DNA from: CAVRAZ01 sp963719135
GTDB lineage: Bacteria; Pseudomonadota; Gammaproteobacteria; DSM-19610
Assembly: GCA_963719135.1 (NCBI GenBank)
Contig: CAVRAZ010000002.1
Coordinates: 510,036 to 574,035, forward strand
Length of the DNA: 64,000 bases
Direction of reading: 5' to 3'
Below the pieces are notes generated by a model that ran no database searches, was not told the DNA's origin, and saw only the letters and a program-made list of their open reading frames with translations. Numbering within the stretch: position 1 is the stretch's first letter; every line of letters begins with the position of its first letter. Shown here piece after piece: positions 19,203 through 28,832 of this stretch. The translations under genes were made by a program, and so were the position numbers.

Positions 19203-20600
19203 TCAGTCGGAGGTGCGGAGGTTGAACTTCTCGATGCGGTAGCGGATCTTCTCGCGCGTCGTCTTGAGCACGCGCGAGGTCTCGGCGACGTTGTTGTCGT
19301 TGCGCGCGAGCATGGTTTCGATGATCTTGCCGACCATGTCGTCGAGCCCCATCGAGCCGTCCAGCGGCAGCCGCAGGTGGTCGTCTTCCACGCGGGCGCC
19401 GCCCGCATCCCCGTTCGCGGGCACGGGCGATCCCAGTTGCAGCCACTCCGCCGGAAAGTGGCGGTCGGTGGCGAACAGCACACAGCGTTCGACGACGTTG
19501 CGCAGTTCGCGCACGTTGCCGGGCCACCGGTAGGCGCGCATCCGCTGCCACACGGCGTCGGGGACTTCGCTCACTTTCTTGCCGGCGATCGCGTTGTATT
19601 CGGCGATGAACAGGGGGACCAGGTCCTCGAGATCGGCGATGCGCTCGCGCAGCGGCGGCAGTTTCACGGTGAAAACGCTGAGGCGGTGGTAGAGGTCGGC
19701 GCGGAATCTTCCCTGGCGGATCTGTTCGTCCGGGTTCTGGTTGGTCGCCGCGAGCACCTGCACGTCGACGTGGAATTCCTGTTCGCCGCCGAGCCGGCGC
19801 AGCGTCCGGTCCTCGATCACCTTGAGCAGTTTGGATTGCAAATCGAGCGGCATCTCGCCGATCTCGTCGAGAAATATCGTGCCGCCGTGCGCCTGCTCCA
19901 GCAGGCCGCGCCGCCGTCCCCTGGCGCCGGTGAAGGCGCCGGCCTCGTGGCCGAAGAGTTCGGATTCGAGCAGCTCGCGGGGCAGGGCGGCGCAGTTGAC
20001 TTCGACGAGCGGCCCCTCGGCGCGCGGGCCGGAATGATGCAGGATCCTGGCCGCCAGCCCCTTGCCGGTGCCGGTTTCGCCCGTGATGATCAGCGCGCTG
20101 AACGGCACTTCGATCAGCCGTGCCAGCAGTTCCCGCACCTTCACCGCCGCGGCGCTGCGCCCGGCGAACGACGCCGGTGTGAACACCCGTGCCTGCTGCG
20201 CGCTTTCCTCCTGCAGGCGCCGCTGGGCGCGGGCGCTGCGCGCCGCGCCCTGGATGACCAGGTCGAGCCGATCCTGTTCGCAGGGTTTGACCAGGAAATC
20301 GAAGGCGCCCAGACGCATGGCGCGCACCGAATCCGGCACGGCGCCGTAACCGGTGAGAAACACCCATTCGCCGCCGCCGCCACGCTTGCGCACCTGTTCC
20401 AGCAGATCCAGCCCGTTGCCGTCGGGCAGATTGATGTCGGAAAGCACGACCAGGGGTTCGAGTTCGCGCTCGAACAGCACCTGGCGCGCCTCGGCGAAGG
20501 TCTTGACCCAGACCACGTCCCGGGACGTGCGCCGGTAGTGATAGACCAGCTCCGATCCGAGCAGCGGTTCGTCCTCGATGATCAGCAATGAGTCAGGCAT
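19203..20600 (-). CDS. Sigma-54-dependent response regulator (NtrC family)
   Basis: This 465-residue protein has a receiver domain (LLIIEDEPLLG, LSDINLPDGNG, FLVKPCE) and a sigma-54-interacting AAA+ domain. The latter has Walker A GETGTGKG, the GAFTGA loop needed to contact sigma-54, and FLDEIGEMP. The C-terminus is a Fis-type helix-turn-helix (NNVAETSRVLKTTREKIRYR). Layout and the neighbouring kinase resemble QseF/GlrR or AtoC-type systems; the exact orthologue cannot be settled. It overlaps the 3' end of the kinase gene by 8 bases and is the second gene of that operon. A sigma-54 promoter match at 23823 is a candidate target. Confidence 0.93.
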   Translation of the reverse strand: MPDSLLIIEDEPLLGSELVYHYRRTSRDVVWVKTFAEARQVLFERELEPLVVLSDINLPDGNGLDLLEQVRKRGGGGEWVFLTGYGAVPDSVRAMRLGAFDFLVKPCEQDRLDLVIQGAARSARAQRRLQEESAQQARVFTPASFAGRSAAAVKVRELLARLIEVPFSALIITGETGTGKGLAARILHHSGPRAEGPLVEVNCAALPRELLESELFGHEAGAFTGARGRRRGLLEQAHGGTIFLDEIGEMPLDLQSKLLKVIEDRTLRRLGGEQEFHVDVQVLAATNQNPDEQIRQGRFRADLYHRLSVFTVKLPPLRERIADLEDLVPLFIAEYNAIAGKKVSEVPDAVWQRMRAYRWPGNVRELRNVVERCVLFATDRHFPAEWLQLGSPVPANGDAGGARVEDDHLRLPLDGSMGLDDMVGKIIETMLARNDNNVAETSRVLKTTREKIRYRIEKFNLRTSD

Positions 20601-22062
20601 TCAGCGGCCTCCCGCAGGGCAGTAGAAGCGTGACGCAGGCGCCGTGCGGCTGCGTGTTGGCTAGGGTTATCTGGCCGCCCTGCGCGCGGGCGAACCGCTG
20701 CACCATCGACAGACCGAGCCCGGTGCCATCCGGACGATGCGTCACGAACGCGCGGATGCCGGATTCGAGCATGTCCGGCGGAAAGCCGGGGCCGTCGTCG
20801 CAGACGCTCAGGCTCAGCGTATCGTCCTGCACGACGGCAGCCACGACGATGGTTCCGTCCGCCTGGCCGATGGCCTGCTGCGCGTTGAGGAGGAGATTCA
20901 GCAGGGCCTGGCGCAGCGAAGCGTCGGGCAGGCGGCAGCGGATGTCCGCCGGCACCCGCTGCTCGATCCGGAGGCATGTCGGGATCTGGTACTGAACCAG
21001 TCCGACGAGGTCCGCCACGGCCGGGGCAAGGTAGATGTCGCGCACGGGCTCCGGGCTGTGACGCGACTGATCGAGCAGCGCGTTGAGCAGCACGATCACC
21101 CGATCGATTTCATTGGCCACCCGATTGACGCGCTCGACGTACGCCGCGGCGTCGGGCGTGGCGTTCAGCTCCTCGCGCAGATTGGCGCAGGCCATCTTCA
21201 TTCCGGCCAGCGGATTGCGCAGTTCGTGCGCGATGCGCGCCATCATCTCGCCGACCGCGGCCAGCCGTTCGGTATTGGCCAGCGTGCGCTGTTGCTCCAG
21301 CAGCGCGCGCGTGGCGTTGTACACCTGGCCTTCGAGGTCCTGCTCGCGCGATTCGTGTTCCTTTTCGAGCGCCTTCAGCCGCGCCGCCATGGCGTTGTAG
21401 TTCTCGGTCAAGGGCCGCAGCATGGGATCGACGCCCGCCACCGGCGCCGGTGAATAGTCGCGGCGCGCCAGCAGCGTCATGAGAAAGCTGAGATGATTCA
21501 GCGGCGTCAGGATCCGCCGCCGCAGCAGATAGATCAGCAGCACCGCGCCGGCCGGCAGGACCAGCAGCGTGACGGTTCCGAGGTCGAGTTCCAGCGTCAT
21601 TGCGCGGTTGACTTGATTGATCAGCCGCTGGTGCGCCAGTCCTTCCGCATCGATGACCCGGCGGATGCGCGACAGCGCGAGAATCAGGGCCGCCCTGGAG
21701 CCGATGCGCGCGTCGGCCAGAATCCCGTGAATCTCCCCGAGCGCCTGCGGCGTATCGCCGACCAGGTTAGCGTTCAGTTCGAGAATGGCCCGTATTTCAT
21801 CGCGCATCGACGCGCGTTCGATCAGCGTAAAGGCGTCTTCGTTGGTCAGGCTTTCGATCAGCTTGCCCTGCATTTCGAGGCTCGCACCCTGCAGGCGGAC
21901 CAGTTGCGCGATGTGCGCGCTGACCGGCACCAGGCGCTGGTGCGCGCGCCACGACAGATAGATCTGAATCGCCAGCGTCAGGATCAGGAGCGCGCCCAGA
22001 ATCGCCGCCGGCAGCCAGAGGGGTGCGTAGAACCGCGAACGCGGCGCGCGTATGTCGGTCAT
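20593..22062 (-). CDS. Sensor histidine kinase partner of the sigma-54 regulator
   Basis: The 489-residue kinase has an N-terminal membrane segment (LPAAILGALLILTLAIQIYL), a roughly 150-residue periplasmic helical bundle and a second membrane segment (LVLPAGAVLLIYLL). A HAMP-like linker, a coiled coil, a HisKA domain with RIAHELRNPLAGMK and an ATPase domain with LLNLLLNAQQAIG and DDGPGFPPD follow. The ATG at 22062 is chosen because GGAGGATTC lies just upstream; the frame is open further but without homology. Operon order is kinase then regulator. The helical-bundle sensor without PAS resembles QseE/GlrK. Confidence 0.92.
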   Translation of the reverse strand: MTDIRAPRSRFYAPLWLPAAILGALLILTLAIQIYLSWRAHQRLVPVSAHIAQLVRLQGASLEMQGKLIESLTNEDAFTLIERASMRDEIRAILELNANLVGDTPQALGEIHGILADARIGSRAALILALSRIRRVIDAEGLAHQRLINQVNRAMTLELDLGTVTLLVLPAGAVLLIYLLRRRILTPLNHLSFLMTLLARRDYSPAPVAGVDPMLRPLTENYNAMAARLKALEKEHESREQDLEGQVYNATRALLEQQRTLANTERLAAVGEMMARIAHELRNPLAGMKMACANLREELNATPDAAAYVERVNRVANEIDRVIVLLNALLDQSRHSPEPVRDIYLAPAVADLVGLVQYQIPTCLRIEQRVPADIRCRLPDASLRQALLNLLLNAQQAIGQADGTIVVAAVVQDDTLSLSVCDDGPGFPPDMLESGIRAFVTHRPDGTGLGLSMVQRFARAQGGQITLANTQPHGACVTLLLPCGRPLNA

Positions 22063-22167
22063 GAATCCTCCGGTGCTCTCGGTGAGAGCCCGCCTGACCC
22101 GAGGAACCTCCGATCGAGTCCTGAAACGGCATCCCTGCAAAGGCCGGGTTCCAGTCATTGCCGCGCG

Positions 22168-22195
22168 CTGGATGCCGGTCTGCGCCGGCAGGACG
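22168..22195. repeat. Second copy of the CTGGATGCCGG dispersed repeat
   Basis: This is a near-identical copy of the element at 9258-9285, with the same flank on the right (GACGACTTTATCAGAGAT). It lies between the kinase start and the stop of the exported protein gene, the usual intergenic setting for such repeats. Confidence 0.6.
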
Positions 22196-22294
22196 ACTTT
22201 ATCAGAGATTCGCCGAACCTCATGACGGCAAGGATACAGACTCGCCGGGACCCCGACAAAAGCGCCGCCGCGAAGCACCCGGCGGCGCCCGCCG

Positions 22295-23611
22295 CTACAG
22301 CGCTCCGATCAACGCGTCCAACGGGGTTTCGATGTCATAGTATTTCGCCGCCCCACTCAGGGTCGTGGCCGCGGCGAGTCCGGTCGCCGCTTTCTGCAAG
22401 CCGGCGATCTGATCCTGGTCCTCGTCGCGCGCCTTGGCCTGACGTGCCTGGTCCGCGGCCTGCCCCAGCAATTGTGCGGCGGTTCCGAGCTCCTGTTTGG
22501 CCTGGCTCAGGTCGTGGCCCGTGAAACGGTCGATTCGCGCGTATTCGACGTGCAGCCTCGCTTCGATCAGGTCGGCCTTGTAAGGACTGGGCGCGCGGTA
22601 ACGCGCCCAGCCGGTCGCGACATATTGCACGCTGCGGTCGGCCAGCGCCTGCGTGCGTCCCACCAGGCCACGGAGCCGGGCGCCGATATCGTTCCCGCTT
22701 TCCAGGGTGGCCAGAAACTGTTTCGCCTGCGGCAGCGCCGCGCTTGCGGCTTCCCGGGTGGCCTTCTGATCGGACTGGGTGGCGGTATCCAGGTCGGCGA
22801 TCGCGGCTTCCAGGTCGGTCTGCGCGAGGCTGACGTTGCCGGCCTCGAAATCGAGCACGGCCCGCCAGAGCATGGCCTTCGCCCGGAACAGCGGCTGCTG
22901 TATGGCGACCGACAGGTAGACCAGGCTGTCTTCGGCGGACTTGAGCGCCTGGTCCGCCCGATCGGCGTCGTTCGCCGCCAGGGACTTCTTCGCCTCGCCG
23001 AGCAGGCGGCGGGTCACACTGAGCGGCAGGTCGACCTCGGTGAACTGCAGCGTTGCGTCGGCCACATCCAGCGCTGCGTGCGCTTTGGCCTTGTCGTCCG
23101 CTGTGAGTTGTTCCTTCGCCTGATCGATGTGCTTCCTGGCTTCGTCCACCGGCATGAAATGCGCCAGCTCGTCCAGCGATGCATAGATCGGAGTCAGGTC
23201 GGGCAGCACCTCCATCGCACTCTCGTACTCGAGATGTTTTTTCGCGATCCAGATGCGGTCCCGGACGCCGCTGGTGGGAACCGCCGCCTGAATGGTTTCC
23301 AGCAGCGTTTCCACTTTGCCGAGGTTTGCGTCCACTTCCTGGATAGTGCCGTTATGGACGTTGGCGCGAATCTGGCTGAGATAGCGCAGCGCCTTGACGC
23401 CGGCGGTCGCTATCGCCGCCTCCTCGTCGGAGGTGATCGCCGTCTGCGGCGGTGTCGGTGGCGTTGTCGGTGGCATTGCCTGCGGCGTTGCCTGCGGCGT
23501 TGCGGCGGTCTTTTCCCCGCTGTCCGCCGCCGGCGCGCTGGCGTTCGTCAGTGGTCCCAAGGCGACCAGCGCAAGGGCAAGTATGACGGGTTTCAGCTTG
23601 GGGTTGGGCAT
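22295..23611 (-). CDS. Exported YfdX-like helical protein
   Basis: The 438-residue product begins with a signal peptide (VILALALVALGPLTNASA) and a Pro/Thr-rich linker. Two all-alpha, Ala-rich halves follow; the first segment AGVKALRYLSQIRANVHNGT resembles the YfdX family. YfdX proteins are periplasmic and linked to acid and multidrug stress, but their biochemistry is unclear. The ATG at 23611 follows ACAGGAG. It is monocistronic and lies upstream of the kinase/sigma-54 regulator pair in the same direction. The family call rests on remembered pattern rather than alignment. Confidence 0.65.
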   Translation of the reverse strand: MPNPKLKPVILALALVALGPLTNASAPAADSGEKTAATPQATPQAMPPTTPPTPPQTAITSDEEAAIATAGVKALRYLSQIRANVHNGTIQEVDANLGKVETLLETIQAAVPTSGVRDRIWIAKKHLEYESAMEVLPDLTPIYASLDELAHFMPVDEARKHIDQAKEQLTADDKAKAHAALDVADATLQFTEVDLPLSVTRRLLGEAKKSLAANDADRADQALKSAEDSLVYLSVAIQQPLFRAKAMLWRAVLDFEAGNVSLAQTDLEAAIADLDTATQSDQKATREAASAALPQAKQFLATLESGNDIGARLRGLVGRTQALADRSVQYVATGWARYRAPSPYKADLIEARLHVEYARIDRFTGHDLSQAKQELGTAAQLLGQAADQARQAKARDEDQDQIAGLQKAATGLAAATTLSGAAKYYDIETPLDALIGAL

Positions 23612-23822
23612 GGTGAAAACTCCTGTGTGCGTGAGCCGACTCGATAACCGCAGTGGGCATTTAGTATGCCAAGGGGGAACCAGCCCAATTTCATAGGGAT
23701 ACGGACAATGCCTGAACAAGATGGGTAGAATTCCACAGCCGGTTGTGTATGGCCGCACGGCGAGCGGGTGTGATCTCGCGGCAATTCATTGTTGTTGTGC
23801 CGGTCGAGGCCGGGTCAGGGGC

Positions 23823-23837
23823 TGGCACGGCGATTGC
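23823..23837 (+). promoter_or_regulatory. Candidate sigma-54 (-24/-12) promoter
   Basis: TGGCACGGCGATTGC matches the sigma-54 consensus TGGCAC-N5-TTGC without a mismatch. The start point would be near 23849, about 115 bases before the zwf ATG. A short open frame follows an AAGGAG at about 23889 and ends by overlapping the zwf start (ATGA), so a leader peptide is possible. A sigma-54 activator is encoded 3 kb away. Confidence 0.5.
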
Positions 23838-23964
23838 CGGAATTTTCCTGACATCGGTCGACGCAGGCCGCCGTTTCCGTTTTCCGAAGGAGTATGCGTT
23901 CCATGATCAGGTCCGATGGTCCTCATTGCCGACAAAGTGCCGGGCCCGGCCGGGAGACGCCGCC

Positions 23965-24930
23965 ATGACCGGCGCCGCCGGCGATCGGCCGGCGATCATC
24001 GTGCTGTTCGGCGCGGCCGGCGATCTCTCGCACCGGCTCATCGTGCCGGCCCTGCTGGCGTTGCACCGCGGCGGACGGCTGCACGAGCGGTTTGCGCTGC
24101 TCTGCGTTGATCGCGTCGATCGCCCGGTCGACGAACTCGTCAAAACCTACCGCGACGCCCAGGCCGGGGATGCGGACGCAGAGTTCGACGCCGCCTGGCG
24201 GGCGTGCGCACCCTGCATCGACTATCTGCAAGGCGATTTCGGCGACAACGCGTGCTATGCGCGTCTGAGCGACCGGATGCGGGCGCGGGAGAAGGCCTGG
24301 GGTGCGAAAGCGGAACGCGTCTTCTACCTGGCGACGCCGCCGCAGTTGTTCGCGCCGATCGCCGACGGGCTCGCCTCGGCCGGATTGCACCGCGACCGCG
24401 AGTCCTCGCGCATCGTGGTCGAAAAACCGCTCGGCAACGACCTGGACTCGTTTCGGCTGATCAATGCGGCGATGACGCGCCACTTCACCGAAAATCAGAT
24501 CTACCGCATCGATCACTTCCTCGGCAAGGAAACGGTGCAGAACATCCTTCCTCTGCGCTTCGCCAACCCGATCTTCGAGCCGGTCTGGAACCGCAATTAT
24601 ATCGATCACGTGGTCGTCACGGTGGCCAAGACGCTGGGCATGGAGCACCGCGCGGGCTACTACGAGCGCGCCGGCGCGCTGCGCGACATGGTGCAGAATC
24701 ACCTGCTGCAATTGCTGTGTCTGGTGGCCATGCAGCCGCCCGCCGTCTACGCGGCCGATGACATCCGCAACCGCAAGATGGACGTCATGCACGCGCTGCG
24801 CCCGCTGACCAAAGAGGACATCAGCCGGCACGTCGCGCGCGGCCAACTTCCCGAACGATCGCGAGCGATTGTTGCGGACAATCCCGTCGCACTGCCGCGC
24901 CCCCCTTGCCGTTTGTTCTCTTGTGTTTGA
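23965..24930 (+). pseudogene. zwf: Glucose-6-phosphate dehydrogenase, 3'-truncated
   Basis: The frame encodes the N-terminal two thirds of glucose-6-phosphate 1-dehydrogenase, first enzyme of the oxidative pentose phosphate pathway. Visible parts are the NADP-binding motif GAAGDLSHRLIVPAL, the EKPLG segment, the active-site RIDHFLGKE and LLCLVAMQPP. Homology stops after DISRHVARGQ (near 24845) and about 25 unrelated residues lead to a stop. The family has roughly 480-500 residues and about 160 are missing, including much of the substrate-binding and dimer domain. No continuation was found in any frame before hypF. Activity is unlikely. Confidence 0.85.
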
Positions 24931-25305
24931 AGTGTAGCCGAGACGAATGGAGGGACAAGGTCAGCGGCGGCGGTCCGGCCAGGCCCGCGCGCCCGGTGGA
25001 TCGTCGTCATGACCCTGTCCATAATGCAGGGAACGGCCGGGCGGACGCGCCGGCAGCCGGACGGAATCCGGCAGGATTCGCGGGTGGCCCGACCGGTGGT
25101 GCGACTCCCGCGCAGGGGTAACATCCCCGAGTGGGCGCGCCGCGCCGCCGGAGGGTCACCGCCCGGCGGCGGTGGCCGCTTTGCGCGGAGGCTGTGCAAG
25201 CGTGACGGAGGGCGTTCAGGTGCGCAACACTTCAGACCCGGCGGAATACGATCGCGGCGCGTCGCATGTGCCGCACTGTCGCGCTGCGGGTATCGGGACC
25301 GGGCC
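24931..25305. other. Intergenic region at the zwf truncation
   Basis: About 375 bases between the broken zwf and hypF hold no recognisable gene. Several frames are open because of high GC, but none shows a motif. The junction where zwf homology stops carries no insertion-sequence end that I can see. Confidence 0.5.
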
Positions 25306-27635
25306 ATGAAGGGCGAATGCATCCGCGTAACCGGCATCGTCCAGGGCGTCGGATTTCGACCGACGGTGTGGCGGCTTGCGCGCGAATGCGGCATCACCGG
25401 CGAAGTCTGGAACGACGCCGGAGGCGTGTCGATCCACGCGTGGGGAAGTCCGGCGTCGCTGGACGCGTTCGTGCGGCGCGTGCAGGCCGAACCGCCGCCG
25501 CTGGCGCAGATCGAAGCGATCGCTGCGCACCGCGCTGGAGGACGGCGTCGAGACGCCCCTGGACTTCCGCATCCTCGTCAGCCGCGAGGGCGAGGTTCGT
25601 ACGGGCGTGGCGGCCGACGCCGCGACCTGTCCCGACTGCCTGGCCGACGTGCTCGATGCCGCCAATCGCCGCTACCGCTATCCATTCACCAATTGCACGC
25701 ATTGCGGTCCCCGGCTTTCGATCGTCGCGCGCGATCCCCTACGACCGCGCCAACACCAGCATGGCGTCGTTTCCGATGTGCGCACGGTGCCGCGCCGAGT
25801 ACGAGAATCCGGCCGACCGCCGCTTCCACGCGCAGCCCAACGCCTGCGCCGACTGCGGCCCGCGCGTGTGGCTGGAGGCTGACGACGGCCAGCGCGTCGG
25901 CACCGACGAAAACGGCGACGCGATCGACGCCGCGGCGCGACTGATCCTCGACGGCGCCATCGTCGCCATCAAGGGCATCGGCGGTTTTCACCTGGCGTGC
26001 GACGCCGGCAGCGACCGGGCGGTGGACGAACTGCGCCGGCGCAAGCTGCGCTATCACAAGGCGCTGGCGCTGATGGCGCGCGATGTCGACATGGTCCGGC
26101 GGTTCGCCGAGCTGAGCGCAACGGAAACCGCGCTGTTGCGCGACAAGGCCGCGCCCATCGTCGTGCTGAACGCGGCGGGCGAAGCGCTGGCGGCCGGGGT
26201 CGCGCCCGGCCAGCACACGCTCGGCTTCATGCTGCCCTATACGCCGCTGCACCACCTGTTGATGCGGCACATGACGCGGCCGCTGGTGTTGACGTCGGGC
26301 AACCGCAGCGACGAACCGCAGACGATCGACAACCGGGACGCGCAGCGGCGGCTCGGGCGCATTGCCGATTACTATCTGCTGCACGACCGCGACATCGTCA
26401 ACCGCCTCGACGACTCGGTGCTGCGCGTCGCCGACGGCCGGCCGCGCTTTCTGCGCCGCGCGCGCGGCTACGCACCGCAGTCGATCCTGCTGCCGGACGC
26501 TTTCGCCGGCGCCGGCAACATCCTCGCCATGGGCGGCGAATTGAAGAATACCTTCTGCCTGCTGAAGAACGGGCGGGCGGTGCTGTCGCAGCACATCGGC
26601 GATCTGGAAGACGCCGTGACCTACGACGACTACCGGAACAGCCTGGCGCTGTACCGGCACCTGTTCGATCACCGGCCCGACTGCATCGTCGTCGACAAAC
26701 ACCCGCAGTATTCTTCCACCCGGCTGGGACAGGAACAGGCGCGCGCCGCCGGTCTGCTGCTGGTGGAAGTGCAGCACCATCACGCGCACGTCGCCGCCTG
26801 CCTCGCCGAGCACGGCATGCCGCCCGACCTGCCGCCGGTGCTGGGCATCGTGCTCGACGGACTGGGATTCGGCGAGGACGGCACCTTCTGGGGCGGCGAA
26901 TTCCTGCGCGCCGACTATGCCGGCTTCACGCGCCTGGCACGCTTCAATCCCGTGCCGATGGTTGGCGGCGCCCAGGCCATGCGCGAGCCCTGGCGCAACA
27001 CCTGGGCGCATCTGCACTGCGCGTTCGGCTGGGAAGCAGCGCGGGCGCGCTATGCTTCGCTCGACATCGTGCGGTTTCTCGAAACCCGACCGCTCGATGG
27101 CTTGAGGATCATGGTGGAGAAGGGCATCAACAGCCCGCCGGCCTCCTCGTGCGGCCGACTGTTCGACGCCGTGGCCGCCGCGCTGGGTGTATGCCGCGAA
27201 CGGGTTTCGCACGAAGGTCAGGCGGCCATCGAACTGGAATCGCTGGCGTCGCGCGAGTTCGAGCGCGAATCAGGGCGTGGTTATCCTTTCGAATCGAGCG
27301 GGGGTGGCATCGACACGCTGCAATGGCGGCCACTGTGGGTGGCGCTGTTGCAGGACATCCAGGACGGCGTCGCGCCCGCGACGATTGCGGCACGCTTTCA
27401 CCAGGGTTTGGTGGATGCCGTCGTGGAAACCGCGTGCCGGCTTTGCAGCGACAATGGATTGGACACCGCCGTGCTGGGCGGCGGCGTGTTTCAGAACCGG
27501 TTGCTGCTGGAAGGCGTGAGCGGGCGGCTGAGAAAATCGGGGCTGCGCGTGTTGTCGCCGTTGAAACTACCGGCGAACGACGGGGGGCTTTCGCTGGGTC
27601 AGGTGGCGGTCGCGGCTGCGCGGCGGCCGTTTTGA
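25306..27635 (+). pseudogene. hypF: HypF carbamoyltransferase, with two frameshifts
   Basis: HypF makes the cyanide ligand precursor of [NiFe] hydrogenases from carbamoyl phosphate. Read across frames the product is complete: acylphosphatase domain (IRVTGIVQGVGFRPTVWRLA), two zinc fingers (CPDCLADV...CTHCGPR and CARCRAEY...CADCGPR), a YrdC-like domain and a Kae1-like C-terminal domain with HHHAHVAACLAEH and GGGVFQNRLL. The frame breaks near 25537 (extra C: AHRAGG instead of AHALEDGVET) and near 25727 (extra base: SIVARDPL instead of SIVRAIPYDR). Removing one base at each place restores one protein of about 775 residues. No hydrogenase or other hyp gene is in the window. Confidence 0.85.
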
Positions 27636-28069
27636 ATTGGCGGCAGTAGTTCGATTTCCAGGCTTTCGCGGTCGATCCGAACTCAGGGGGTCAGTAAACG
27701 ACCGGCAATTTGCCCGTCAATTCGGTGGAGTCAATGTCTGTGCGGGTATAACCGCCTCAATATACCGCCACTTCCGAAATTGCTTTGGCTTCACAGCCGG
27801 TTGCAGAGGCCTGTTGAGTTCGTTGTGCAGGGGTGTGATCAGCCGGGTGCCGGTCAACCTGGAAATAACTCGTTATCACCTCAGGTGCCGTTCAATGTTG
27901 ACATCGCCTTTGATTGAGGCAAAATCGACTCGGGACACAACGACTTGCAGGGAGGCCGCGCAACGATGATCAGGGACAGTTTCCCGCCTCCGAAAGATAC
28001 CAGCCCTCAGTTCGGCATTATCCTGCGCTGGGTATATTTTTCGCGTTATCTGGTATGTGTTGGATAGTA
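27636..28069. other. Gene-free left flank of the integron-like island
   Basis: About 430 bases of lower GC than the flanks lie between hypF and the first cassette junction. No integrase gene, no convincing open frame and no complete attC could be found. It may be the residue of older cassettes or of an attI region. Confidence 0.4.
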
Positions 28070-28076
28070 GTTAGGG
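28070..28076 (+). promoter_or_regulatory. Cassette 5' junction (R' core GTTAGGG)
   Basis: GTTAGGG fits the integron core pattern GTTRRRY except for the last base, and lies 8 bases before the GTG start of the nuclease gene. It is the exact reverse complement of CCCTAAC at 28687-28693, the R'' box of the attC after that gene, as expected for the two ends of one cassette. Confidence 0.55.
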
Positions 28077-28083
28077 TTCTCCA

Positions 28084-28692
28084 GTGACAACGCGCACCAA
28101 CTTCGTCCTCGTCGATTTTGAGAATGTCCAGCCAAAGGACATCGGCTTGCTTAAGGACGGGCCGTTCAAGGTCAAAGTTTTTCTCGGCCCCAACCAATCA
28201 AAAATTCCCATTTCGTTAGCTGCCGCCCTTCAATCGCTGGGCGACAACGCCGAATACATCGTCCTCGAAACAGCCGGAAACAATGCTCTCGACTTTCACA
28301 TTGCCTATTACATCGGAGTCTTGTCAGCGACCGAACCGGCCGCCTTCTTCCATGTCATCTCGAAAGACACAGGGTTTGATTCGCTGCTGAAATATCTCAA
28401 AGCGAAAAAGATTTTTGCCCAGCGATCTGTTTGCATTGCCGACATTCCCTATTTCAAGCCTGTGCTTCCTGCCGCGCCAGAGGCCCAAGTCGAAGCCGTC
28501 ATTGCAGACCTAATTCGTCGCAAAGCATCGAAGCCAAGAACACAAAAGACCTTGCTGAGCACCCTCCACGCACTGTTCAAAAAGGAGTTGTCCGAGCAAC
28601 AGCTTGCCGCATTGTTTGCCGCGCTGTGTAAGCGTGGCGTCGTCGAGGTTGAGGGAACCAAGGTGTCCTATGCCCTGCCAACCGAACCCTAA
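28084..28692 (+). CDS. NYN/PIN-like nuclease domain protein (integron cassette gene)
   Basis: The 202-residue protein begins FVLVDFENVQPKDIGLL, the signature of NYN/PIN-like ribonucleases. Further acidic positions occur in NALDFHIAYY and ISKDTGFDSLLKYL, giving the usual three-Asp metal site. Residues from about 135 form a basic helical region resembling a winged helix, perhaps for nucleic acid binding. It starts with GTG, has lower GC than the chromosome, and its TAA stop lies inside the R'' box of an attC, as in gene cassettes. It precedes the CBASS genes but is separated from them by the attC. An RNase or defence role is inferred, not shown. Confidence 0.8.
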   Translation: MTTRTNFVLVDFENVQPKDIGLLKDGPFKVKVFLGPNQSKIPISLAAALQSLGDNAEYIVLETAGNNALDFHIAYYIGVLSATEPAAFFHVISKDTGFDSLLKYLKAKKIFAQRSVCIADIPYFKPVLPAAPEAQVEAVIADLIRRKASKPRTQKTLLSTLHALFKKELSEQQLAALFAALCKRGVVEVEGTKVSYALPTEP

Positions 28693-28773
28693 CATGGCGG
28701 TCGACCTCGCTCCCTTCGGTCGCTGGACGCTGCGCGATAAAGCCGCGCAGCGCCGGTCACCTATACGTTATGC
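28687..28773 (+). promoter_or_regulatory. Integron attC recombination site
   Basis: The 87-base site has the full attC layout. R'' CCCTAAC is followed by a 5-base spacer (ATGGC) and L'' GGTCGACC, then a central hairpin region (GGACGCTGCGCG / CCGCGCAGCGCC). L' GGTCACC, a 5-base spacer (TATAC) and R' GTTATGC close it. L'' pairs with L' except for one extra C, which on the recombining bottom strand is the extrahelical G that orients integrase. R'' is complementary to the cassette 5' junction GTTAGGG. Confidence 0.75.
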
Positions 28774-28832
28774 GACACAAAATAGACGGCGGAATTGGTA
28801 CCGTAATATAGATTAACTTAGAGGATTAAGGA

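Noticed and set aside
24747..25397. 216-codon minus-strand frame in the zwf-hypF gap
   Set aside because: Low-complexity Arg/Pro translation without motif. It spans the end of zwf, the gap and the start of hypF, which is typical of a chance GC-rich frame.
27637..27969. 110-codon frame downstream of hypF
   Set aside because: No ribosome binding site, no domain and random-looking composition. The region is better seen as the flank of the cassette island.
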